Positions 16,491 to 23,819 of a stretch of 64,000 bases of DNA are shown one piece after another. Made by a program: the position numbers and the translations under genes. Numbering within the stretch: the first letter of the stretch is position 1; each line of letters begins with the position of its first letter. The notes beneath the pieces are model-generated. The model did not search any database, was not told where the DNA came from, and was given only the letters and a program-made list of their open reading frames with translations. Origin of the DNA: Oceanospirillaceae bacterium (GTDB lineage: Bacteria > Pseudomonadota > Gammaproteobacteria > Pseudomonadales > Litoribrevibacteraceae); assembly GCA_015665455.1 (NCBI GenBank), contig JADFAD010000013.1:1-64000 (forward strand), given 5' to 3'.

Positions 16491-16958
16491 ATGAAAATTG
16501 AGATACCTGGTCACGGCCTTCTAGAAATCAAAGACGTAATTTTAGACTTCAACGGCACCATCGCAATTGACGGAAAGCTCATTGAAGGAGTAAAAGATCA
16601 CATCAATCGGTTAGCAGCTGAGGTTAATTTTCATGTCATCACCGCTGATACCTACGGCACCGTTCAACAAGAACTCAGTGGTGTAAATTGCACACTTATA
16701 AATTTATCTCACACAGATCAATTCAAGGATAAATTGGATTACCTACATCATTTGGGCAAAAGCACGACCCTATGCGCTGGCAACGGTAAAAATGATCAAA
16801 TCCTATTAAAAGAATCCGCACTCGGAATAGCACTGATTCAAGACGAAGGCGTTTGCGTCAGCACTCTGATGGCAGCAGACATTGCCTGTAAATCCATAAT
16901 GGATGTGTTTTCCTATTTCGATAAACCGAATAGATTGAAAGCGACATTAAGAAACTAG
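16491..16958 (+). CDS. HAD-superfamily small hydrolase with variant catalytic motif
   Basis: 155 residues resembling the C-terminal phosphatase core of P-type ATPases and small soluble HAD proteins. Motif I reads DFNGT (19-23): the nucleophile Asp19 is kept but the second Asp is Asn21. Motif II has VITADT (Thr54), and the metal-binding motif IV reads GNGKND (97-102) instead of GDGxND. The substitutions make standard phosphatase activity uncertain, though the family (annotated as ATPase-P-like) often shows this pattern. Monocistronic; no cap domain. Cytoplasmic. Confidence 0.82.
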   Translation: MKIEIPGHGLLEIKDVILDFNGTIAIDGKLIEGVKDHINRLAAEVNFHVITADTYGTVQQELSGVNCTLINLSHTDQFKDKLDYLHHLGKSTTLCAGNGKNDQILLKESALGIALIQDEGVCVSTLMAADIACKSIMDVFSYFDKPNRLKATLRN

Positions 16959-16994
16959 GGTGTTGTGTGTATTACTAAATCCTCAGAATTAAAA

Positions 16995-17036
16995 GAGGAA
17001 GCCCATTTGAACCCCTTAAGGTTTAAATGATCTTCC
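16995..17036. terminator. Possible bidirectional terminator between convergent genes
   Basis: AGGAAG/CTTCCC arms enclose a second stem CATTTGAACC/GGTTTAAATG with a five-base loop. The minus strand continues CTCTTTTAATT, a modest T run. It lies between the HAD gene and the SDR gene, which converge here. Confidence 0.45.
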
Positions 17037-17083
17037 CCTATGAAATTGGCTTTTCATTAAGCCATCACCAAATCAATGACGGA

Positions 17084-17719
17084 TCAATACGCCACGCCAA
17101 TGCGTTGATTTGGGTACTGGCGCTTTTCTGCTTCATCGATCACTGCTACAGCATAATCTTCTACCGAAATGCGGCTTTCGCCATCGTCATTCATGAGTAA
17201 TTGATCACCACCCACTCGATATGAACCACTTCTGGTTCCTGGTAATATTTCTGCAGCCGGGCTAATGAAAGTCCATTCAACTGCGCTTTTACTGCTACGA
17301 AACACACCCAAGGCATCCGTTTGTGCTTTCGCTTCATCTTTGTATTCTTCAGGAAAGTCAGGGGTTGATAATACCGTTACCCCAGGAGCAACCTCTAAAC
17401 TTCCTGCTCCGCCAACCCAGAGTAGTCGACTGGCATCGGTTTGCGGTAAATCAACCAATAAGCGCTCTGCACTGCTTGCAACCATATCGTGATTGCCCTT
17501 TGCGCGACCGCCCACTGCGGCAATAACGACATCAGCGCCCTGAACGGCAGAAGCCAAATCAGAGCTCTTCAAGATATCCAGCTCACGCTTATCTACATTT
17601 TCCAGCGTGATCTTAGAAATATCACGAGCAATACTGATTACCTCGTGTTCACGACCCAGTGCTTCATTCGCTATTGTTGAACCAATCCAACCTGTTGCAC
17701 CGATAATTGCTATTTTCAT
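17084..17719 (-). CDS. NAD(P)-binding SDR-like oxidoreductase (NmrA/epimerase type)
   Basis: 211 residues with an N-terminal Rossmann motif GATGWIG (8-14) typical of atypical short-chain dehydrogenases that reduce or sense NAD(P)H. VVIAAVGG, RLLWVGGAGS and FISPAAEILPGTRSGSYR match the YwnB/BVR-B-like group. It lacks a clear Tyr-x3-Lys catalytic pair. It is divergent from the LysR gene at 17858, the arrangement usual for LysR-controlled targets. Cytoplasmic; substrate unknown. Confidence 0.88.
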   Translation of the reverse strand: MKIAIIGATGWIGSTIANEALGREHEVISIARDISKITLENVDKRELDILKSSDLASAVQGADVVIAAVGGRAKGNHDMVASSAERLLVDLPQTDASRLLWVGGAGSLEVAPGVTVLSTPDFPEEYKDEAKAQTDALGVFRSSKSAVEWTFISPAAEILPGTRSGSYRVGGDQLLMNDDGESRISVEDYAVAVIDEAEKRQYPNQRIGVAY

Positions 17720-17857
17720 GTGTGAGTCCTGCTTGTTTATTTAAGTTGGTCACAGTATCTTTGTTTTAAATACCAAGATAAATATCAACAAATGAAGCAA
17801 TTTATTTCATAAAATGAAACAATAATACCCAATATCTGAGTGAGTTATGAATTATCC

Positions 17858-18769
17858 ATGAACAAGTTAGATGCCATTCGAAGCTTTGTAGAAGTCGCAA
17901 ACGCGGGCAGTTTTACACAAGCAGCAGAAAAGCTTGGGATTAACCGAATCAAGATTACTCGCCATATCAAAGAGATTGAGGAATGGCTAAATCAAAGACT
18001 GCTTCATAGAACAACGCGAAGCGTAAGCTTGACCCCTCCAGGGCAAGACGCGCTGATTCGATGTGAACGAATTTTAAATGAAGTGGCAGGTTTAGAAAGC
18101 CAAGCACGAAGCCACAACGAAGAATTGGTCGGCACCATCCGAATTGCAACGCCCATCGGTTTGGGCCAACACCTTTTATTTGATTTGGTTGAAACGTTTA
18201 CTCAAAAGAACCCAAAAGTCATTATCCAACTCTTACTATCAGACAAAAATGCTCAACTGGTTGATGAACGAGTGGATGTGGCCCTGCGCTACACAAACCA
18301 GCCAGATGAGAACTTAATCGCTCGTCGCTTGATGACATTGGACTCCGCTGTTTGTTGTTCACCAACGTATTTAAATAAGTGCAAAGAACCTACACATCCG
18401 GAACAGCTCATTCATCATAACTGTTTGGTTCATCTGGACCAGAGTTGGCAGTTCCTCGATCAACAGCAAGCCTTGAACATTAAAGTCAGTGGCGCCATTA
18501 ACGCAAACGACGTCGGCGTTATCCTCAAGGCCACACTGAACGGTTTAGGTATCGCGCTTCTGCCCTGCGATTTAGCAAATAAACATTTAGAATCAGGGGC
18601 GTTAATTCAGATATTAAAAGATACACCTATTCCAACGTCTGCACTATGGGCCGTCTACTTATCCAGAAGCTATCAGCGTCCGGTTGTCCGAGCTTTTATC
18701 GACTTTGTGGCCGATGCATGGTCTGAAGACATTAAAGTAGCTTCACCTACCAACCCAACTGTTGAGTAA
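17858..18769 (+). CDS. LysR family transcriptional regulator
   Basis: 303 residues from the ATG at 17858. An upstream GTG at 17840 is in frame but LysR proteins of this group start at M-N-K-L-D-A-I-R. The winged HTH is AIRSFVEVANAGSFTQAAEKLGINRIKITRHIKEIEEWLNQRLLHRTTR and the rest is a substrate-binding domain. It probably controls the divergent SDR gene across the 138-bp intergenic region. Its end overlaps the convergent lipoprotein gene by 23 bases. Confidence 0.93.
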   Translation: MNKLDAIRSFVEVANAGSFTQAAEKLGINRIKITRHIKEIEEWLNQRLLHRTTRSVSLTPPGQDALIRCERILNEVAGLESQARSHNEELVGTIRIATPIGLGQHLLFDLVETFTQKNPKVIIQLLLSDKNAQLVDERVDVALRYTNQPDENLIARRLMTLDSAVCCSPTYLNKCKEPTHPEQLIHHNCLVHLDQSWQFLDQQQALNIKVSGAINANDVGVILKATLNGLGIALLPCDLANKHLESGALIQILKDTPIPTSALWAVYLSRSYQRPVVRAFIDFVADAWSEDIKVASPTNPTVE

Positions 18770-19397
18770 GGTTCTTATATTCAGCGATTGAGTCTCGTTG
18801 CTGAGCCTTCAACTTTCCTAAATACAGTTTGGCTTTCAACATCTGTTGTTCTTTCGTGGGTGATGCTCTCATAGAATTCAATTGGCTAATGTAACCTTCT
18901 TGATGTTGAATCCGGCTTCGTATGGCCATGATACTTTCACTCAACGACATGTGTCGAAAGACGCTCTTTTTTAATGTTTCAGGCATCTGTACTTCTAACA
19001 AATCAAGCGTTAAGACAACCAATGATTCTTCGTCTGAACCTTCCTTCGGTGAATACGCTTGAACAATCGCATGGGATAACTGCTCTTCGATTTTTTGTCG
19101 CTTGGCGGAAAGTATTTCCTTCAAAGTAAATTGCACAGAGATTGAATTCAGGTTTTTCTGAACGGACAACTCAAGAGCTGCTTTGTCTTCTGATGAAACC
19201 CCCGAAGACTGAAGATGCACTCGAACATCAAATGACAGCGCTTCTCCTGTTTTAGTCTTTGCTGGAATTTCTTTGTAGTCAATAAACTTAACAGGTGGCA
19301 CCGCCGGCTCCGTAGCACAACCTGAAAGAATCAAAGAAACAAAAAATAGACAAGTCAGAATAAATTTCATAACCGTATTTCTGTACAACTTAACCAT
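18747..19397 (-). CDS. Lipoprotein of unknown function
   Basis: About 216 residues with a lipoprotein signal MKFILTCLFFVSLILSGC; the lipidated Cys is about residue 27. GAGAG before the ATG at 19397 supports that start; a shorter start at 19370 would also leave an intact signal. The mature part is helical with a probable coiled coil near the end (MRASPTKEQQMLKAKLYLGKLKAQQRDSIAEYKNLTQQ). I do not recognise the family. Its 3' end overlaps the convergent LysR gene. Confidence 0.72.
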   Translation of the reverse strand: MVKLYRNTVMKFILTCLFFVSLILSGCATEPAVPPVKFIDYKEIPAKTKTGEALSFDVRVHLQSSGVSSEDKAALELSVQKNLNSISVQFTLKEILSAKRQKIEEQLSHAIVQAYSPKEGSDEESLVVLTLDLLEVQMPETLKKSVFRHMSLSESIMAIRSRIQHQEGYISQLNSMRASPTKEQQMLKAKLYLGKLKAQQRDSIAEYKNLTQQLGW

Positions 19398-19469
19398 CAA
19401 AAACTCTCACAAAGAAACGAAGACATAACGATAGAATGATAAAAAGCTTAGAACAATTTATCTATATTT

Positions 19470-20663
19470 CTAAAGACGATTCAACAATATCGTTTTCAAT
19501 TCTTGTTCCGTCAGCACGATCGGATTTGTTTTCATGCTACTGCCGCCACTTTCAGCAACGATTTGATCGACGTCTGATTCAGTCATACCAAATTGGCTTA
19601 ACACAGGTAGCTCAAGTGTTTCCGTCCAACGCCATAAAGTATCCACTAACGCAGACAAAGCCCTACTTTGGTTTAAGTCATGATTAGACGACACTAGACA
19701 TCCCACTTGAGCATATCGATCAAGGGCAGGAGCATCAGGCAGTCTATCTTTCAACGCCCTGATATTAGTTTCTGTCACTGCCGCCAACGTCGTACCACAA
19801 GCCACACCATGGGGAATAGGGAAATGAGCGCCTAACGGTGAAGCAATACCATGAACCGCACCTAACCCTGTTTGCGCTAAACAGATACCTGAAATCATAG
19901 AGCCGTAAGCCAAACAATCAAGACCCGCCATATCCGCTTCTTGGTGCTTACTGAATCCCTTAATAAAATACTCCAATCCACTGATCGCAAGTGCATCGGT
20001 AATGGGATTAGATCTCGGGGAAGTATAAGATTCTAATAGCTGAGTAAACGCATCCATGGCATTCGCGATTAATTGAGGCCTTGGGCACTTTATTAAAAGA
20101 TTGGAATCAATAATTGCAACTTGAGCTGTGAGCTGTTCATCCCGAAACGACTTTTTAAACCCTTTATCGTTATTACTTAAGACCGCATTTTTGGTCATTT
20201 CACTGCCAGTACCCGCCGTTGTTGGCACCGCAATATAAGGCAATGACGGCCCTGAATATGTTATCCCTCGCCCCACCCCTTCTAGATGGTCCATGACGGT
20301 ATTACCTTTATGTAATAACCCAGCCATGGCTTTCGCCGCATCTAAAGGGCTACCGCCACCAATGCCAACAACGACTTCAATACCCTTATTCTTATATTGT
20401 GCAACTGCATCATCAACCCACTCAGGGCTTGGTTCACCCGGAATACGAACCAATGACCAGCTTATCTCCAGCGTTTGTAATTCCTCCTGCAAATTTGTCC
20501 ATTGCTGCAGTTCAGTAAAAGAGCGCCCCCCAGTAACAATCAAGGCTTGGCGGCCATACGAGGATATTTCTGACGCCAATGCAGAGAACTCTCCTGCACC
20601 AAATAAGATACGAGGTAGCCGCGATATGGAAAAATTATTTATTAAAGCCGAGTTATTGGTCAT
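19470..20663 (-). CDS. Iron-containing alcohol dehydrogenase (Fe-ADH family)
   Basis: 397 residues, about the family length. NAD(P) binding: IGGGSPLDAAKAMA. Metal-site region: NAMDAFTQLLESY and GAVHGIASPLGAHFPIPHGVACG. Compared with FucO, the Asp and two His ligands are kept, but the His five residues after D (D-A-x-T-H) is Gln here, as in a subgroup of this family. The reaction is likely NAD(P)H-linked reduction of an aldehyde or ketone in the cytoplasm. No regulator is adjacent. Confidence 0.93.
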   Translation of the reverse strand: MTNNSALINNFSISRLPRILFGAGEFSALASEISSYGRQALIVTGGRSFTELQQWTNLQEELQTLEISWSLVRIPGEPSPEWVDDAVAQYKNKGIEVVVGIGGGSPLDAAKAMAGLLHKGNTVMDHLEGVGRGITYSGPSLPYIAVPTTAGTGSEMTKNAVLSNNDKGFKKSFRDEQLTAQVAIIDSNLLIKCPRPQLIANAMDAFTQLLESYTSPRSNPITDALAISGLEYFIKGFSKHQEADMAGLDCLAYGSMISGICLAQTGLGAVHGIASPLGAHFPIPHGVACGTTLAAVTETNIRALKDRLPDAPALDRYAQVGCLVSSNHDLNQSRALSALVDTLWRWTETLELPVLSQFGMTESDVDQIVAESGGSSMKTNPIVLTEQELKTILLNRL

Positions 20664-20769
20664 AGAAATCTCTTCATTCCTTAAAAAGACGCGTTATCAG
20701 ATGTACTTAAGATAAGAAAACTATACAGCCTTCTTGCTTACGTTTTGCTAAATATGATCACAAGCGAGT

Positions 20770-21006
20770 TCAAGCGCCTGCATTAGAGACCAGCTTAATC
20801 CCCAAGCCAGCCATTACACCTCCAGTTAAGCGATCAAACAACACCTTAGATTTAAGATACACGGCTTGCGGTGAAGCATTGGATAAGACACGTGCCAAGA
20901 ATAAGAAACACTGAAATAATGATGTCCATTGTTTTTCTTCTTTTTTAGAAATCTGAATTAAATCGCCAACTTGTCGGTATATTAAAATATCCTTGAAGGC
21001 TAACAT
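20770..21006 (-). pseudogene. Remnant of a LysE/RhtB family exporter (C-terminal piece)
   Basis: The last ~45 codons (ARVLSNASPQAVYLKSK, then LFDRLTGGVMAGLGIKLV) match the C-terminal helix pattern of LysE-type amino-acid exporters, where R/D-R-x-x-G-x-x-x-x-G-L-G-x-x-L is conserved. The first ~33 residues do not look like LysE and the other transmembrane helices are missing. It is best read as a decayed gene rather than a functional 78-aa protein. Confidence 0.55.
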
Positions 21007-21039
21007 CTTTCATAACAATCTCCGATAAGAACAATAACT

Positions 21040-21981
21040 ATGACGAACAACCGCTTATTTATCTATTCAGTTTTCCTCCTCGCATTACCATTAATCATAG
21101 CTTGGTATGAGATTTCCGTACTCGGCGCATTCACCCTTATTGTGCTCATGCTGTTGTGCCGATGGGCCATTACGTTGAGCGGTTTATTAAAACCAGAGCG
21201 TGTACCTAAGCTGCAATTGGACACTATCTCCGCCAGCCATTTTGTCGAAAAAGTTCGTTGGTGTATGGATTCTTTAGGATTGAAATACGAAGAGCGCCCA
21301 ACAGCCGGAATAATGGGGTTGTTCTTTATCGGCCGAACGGTACCTCAACTAAGAATACGAACAGGTTTTACGCGATCGACCATCAGTAACTCATCAGACA
21401 TTCTGAGGTACCTTTGGGGAAGGTACGGCGCGTCTGAGCCAGAAAAAGCCGCGTTTCTAGCACCAACTAAAGAGCATTTAGCTCTGGAAGAAAAGATTGA
21501 TATCTACGGTAAAAATCTTCAGCTGTGGGGTTATTACCACATATTGACAGACAAAAAATTGGCTCTTCAAATGTGGGGTGCAAATTGCCCATCCCTTCCC
21601 GCTTGGCAGCGTAAGTTGGTCGTCCCGCTGTTTCCCGTACTAAAAACACTCCTTATGAAAGCATTTCAGATTAATGACAAAACCTACAAAAAAGAAGGGG
21701 CAGCAATCACTGAGTTTCTATCTGAAATGGAGCACCGTCTTTCGGAAGACAGCGTATCAATACTTAGTAATGACAACATTGATTTCGTCGACATCGCCTT
21801 TTCGGCAATTTCAGGAATATGGCTGTTGCCAGACGCATACGGAGGGGGTAAAGCCGAAGGGGTCCGGATATCCCATGAAGACTTACCTACAGCAATGAAA
21901 GAAGAGATCGATGGCTGGAAGAAATCCTATCCAAAGTGTGTTGCGTTCATTGATCGTGTTTACGCTCAGCGAAATAAGTGA
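21040..21981 (+). CDS. Glutathione S-transferase-like protein with N-terminal membrane anchor
   Basis: 313 residues. Residues about 5-50 form two hydrophobic segments that should anchor the protein in the inner membrane. Residues from about 60 resemble a GST thioredoxin-like domain (ISASHFVEKVRWCMDSLGLKYEERPTAG, VPQLRIR and SNSSDILRYLW, the Ser standing at the usual glutathione-contact position). The C-terminal part is the helical GST domain. The membrane anchor on a GST is unusual. It lies divergent from the LysE remnant. Function: probably glutathione conjugation or thiol redox at the membrane; substrate unknown. Confidence 0.8.
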   Translation: MTNNRLFIYSVFLLALPLIIAWYEISVLGAFTLIVLMLLCRWAITLSGLLKPERVPKLQLDTISASHFVEKVRWCMDSLGLKYEERPTAGIMGLFFIGRTVPQLRIRTGFTRSTISNSSDILRYLWGRYGASEPEKAAFLAPTKEHLALEEKIDIYGKNLQLWGYYHILTDKKLALQMWGANCPSLPAWQRKLVVPLFPVLKTLLMKAFQINDKTYKKEGAAITEFLSEMEHRLSEDSVSILSNDNIDFVDIAFSAISGIWLLPDAYGGGKAEGVRISHEDLPTAMKEEIDGWKKSYPKCVAFIDRVYAQRNK

Positions 21982-22052
21982 CACATCTACAGTTTGTAAT
22001 CACGACTGTAATCAAGAAAGAAGCACAGAGCGCGTCTTATCTTTCGTATAAA

Positions 22053-22077
22053 CCGCCCCTGATTCTATTTAGGGCGG
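22053..22077. terminator. Hairpin between the GST and methyltransferase-like genes
   Basis: CCGCCC (22053-22058) pairs with GGGCGG (22072-22077) between two convergent genes. The minus strand continues GGTTTATA, a weak T run. It probably acts as a terminator for the minus-strand gene at 22099. Confidence 0.5.
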
Positions 22078-22098
22078 CTTACGTTCAATGCTGATTGA

Positions 22099-22791
22099 TC
22101 AAAAATACACTTGCGTGGATTTCTTTGCTAAATAAATCGTATGGTCTCGACCACCACCGTTGTGCTCTTTCACTGTACGCATGGTGACTCGAAAGCCTGT
22201 CTTCTTAAGACGAATTAAGAAAAGAGGATCAGTACCCGCAGACCAGATAGCCAACATACCTTCAGGGTGAAGCGTGTTATAAATCGCCTTTAAGCCAGAC
22301 AAAGAATAGAGCCATTGATTGTCTTTATGAGTAATGCCTTTCGGGCCATTATCAACATCAAGCAAGATAGAATCAAAGGCAGGCTTTTCATCATCAAACA
22401 ATTCAGCAACATCACCCACACGAACTTTAGCGCGAGGATCACTCAAAGGATTACCAGCGCACTCACCCAGCGGCCCCTTATTCCATTCCACCACTTCAGG
22501 AATAAGTTCGGCCACAGTGACCGTCGCTGTGTCATTCACTTCTCTCAGTGCAGCGGCTAATGTGTAACCCATGCCTAAGCCACCCACCAATACATGAGCA
22601 TTTTCTTCGGATTTTATATGTTCACAGCCAAGTTCGGACAAAGCTTCTTCTGATCCAAAGTAGCAGCTGTTCATCAGCTCACCACTCACGCCAGAGATAC
22701 TGATAGAAAACTCATCGTCACATTGTGATAGCGTCAGTTCCCCACCATTATTGGGAATGATAGCGGTATCAAGTACTGTCCAGGAATCCAT
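22099..22791 (-). CDS. Spermidine synthase-like methyltransferase-fold protein
   Basis: 230 residues with the spermine/spermidine synthase fold: HVLVGGLGMGYTLAAALRE is the nucleotide-binding loop, then TVTVAELIPEVVEWNKGPLGE, and FDSILLDVDNGPKG holds the acidic residues in the active-site region. The D-N-G-P (rather than D-S-S-D/T) suggests it is not a true spermidine synthase; these proteins are often annotated spermidine synthase-like or SAM-dependent methyltransferase. Single gene; cytoplasmic. Confidence 0.85.
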   Translation of the reverse strand: MDSWTVLDTAIIPNNGGELTLSQCDDEFSISISGVSGELMNSCYFGSEEALSELGCEHIKSEENAHVLVGGLGMGYTLAAALREVNDTATVTVAELIPEVVEWNKGPLGECAGNPLSDPRAKVRVGDVAELFDDEKPAFDSILLDVDNGPKGITHKDNQWLYSLSGLKAIYNTLHPEGMLAIWSAGTDPLFLIRLKKTGFRVTMRTVKEHNGGGRDHTIYLAKKSTQVYF

Positions 22792-23260
22792 AAAACCTCA
22801 AAGATAATAGCGAATTTTTTGCGACGAGCATCTTAACACAAAAGACTTAATTTACTTATATTCCTGACTCGAAAGACGTACTTTACATTTAATAAAGAAG
22901 CCCCTGAATCTCTTCATCCTGAGCTATACAGTACAAACAACATGTAACTAAAGAATACGTACACGCCTGTTCCCAAAGCCATCGTACAACTCGAAGCCCT
23001 TTAAACCTATGATCTATCACGCATTGGTGCAAATATTCCACAACCTGAAACCAAATCACGTTTAACGTTGACCCTGAAGGTACAGATCGAAAGCCCAGCA
23101 AGGTTGAACTGTAAAGTAATGAATAATGTCATTTACTCGCAAAAATGGTCACTTTTCACACAGAAACAGATACTTTCACAAAAAGAAGAGCGCTAATGTG
23201 AGCAACAAGATGTAATCAAAATGGGACAATGCCTTCGAATCCCGTAAACAACGAGGGATA
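22792..23260. other. Gene-free stretch before the DUF3391 gene
   Basis: About 470 bases without a convincing gene. One 70-codon minus-strand open frame (22889-23101) is Cys- and Trp-rich, lacks a ribosome binding site and resembles no family, so I treat it as chance. A small IR candidate cannot be supported. The CRP-type site at 23261 belongs to the next gene. Confidence 0.5.
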
Positions 23261-23278
23261 TTGTGAGCTCACTCACAA
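23261..23278. promoter_or_regulatory. CRP/Vfr-type binding site
   Basis: TTGTGAGCTCACTCACAA contains TGTGA-N6-TCACA exactly, the E. coli CRP core. A possible -10 (TATAAA at 23295-23300) places the site centre roughly 40 bases before the start of transcription, a class II activator position, for the gene at 23366. Confidence 0.6.
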
Positions 23279-23365
23279 TTCCTGATAGTACTGATATAAA
23301 CTCACCAATATTGGCCTTAAGCGTGCCTACTTCTATGCAACAAAATCATTTTTTGGAGCAGGCTC

Positions 23366-23743
23366 ATGACAACCACTAACGTTCAACGCTACCCAATTGA
23401 ACAGCTCAAAATAGGCATGTACATATCATCATTGGATATTCCAATGTGTAAGACCCCCTTCCCTGTCGAAGGCTTCTACATCTGTACCGAAGAAGACATC
23501 ATTAAACTGAGCAAGTTATGCAGATTTGCAGAAGTAAACTTAAAGAAAAGCGCCTTTGTTCAACAATGTCACAGCGTACTGCAACTCGAAGTGGTTGATA
23601 TTCCGAAAGCGATAACCACGGGCTACAACGCTGCAGCTAAGCAAGCTCAAAAACGCTATAAAACAACCCCGAAAAAACCAAGCAGAGTTAAGAACTTACT
23701 CAGTCTTGGGGTAATCGCATTGGTGATGTGGTATTTCATATAG
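23366..23743 (+). CDS. Stand-alone DUF3391-like protein with C-terminal membrane anchor
   Basis: 125 residues. YPIEQLKIGMYISSLDIPMCKTPFPVEGFYICTEEDIIKLSKLCRFAEVNL resembles the DUF3391 domain that normally sits N-terminal to HD-GYP phosphodiesterases for cyclic-di-GMP. Here no HD-GYP follows; instead a basic linker (KKPSRVKN) leads to one C-terminal transmembrane helix (LLSLGVIALVMWYFI). GGAG precedes the start. A CRP-type site lies about 90 bases upstream. It could be a membrane-tethered partner or decoy for cyclic-di-GMP proteins; function is unknown. Confidence 0.75.
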   Translation: MTTTNVQRYPIEQLKIGMYISSLDIPMCKTPFPVEGFYICTEEDIIKLSKLCRFAEVNLKKSAFVQQCHSVLQLEVVDIPKAITTGYNAAAKQAQKRYKTTPKKPSRVKNLLSLGVIALVMWYFI

Positions 23744-23819
23744 CATCACCCATGCGCTCTCCATAGGTTACCCATTCGCTACTCGTTCGTTGACCATACA
23801 ATACCCATATAAGCACTAG

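Noticed and set aside
22889-23101. 70-codon minus-strand frame in the gap before the DUF3391 gene
   Set aside because: Odd Cys/Trp composition, no ribosome binding site, no recognisable family.
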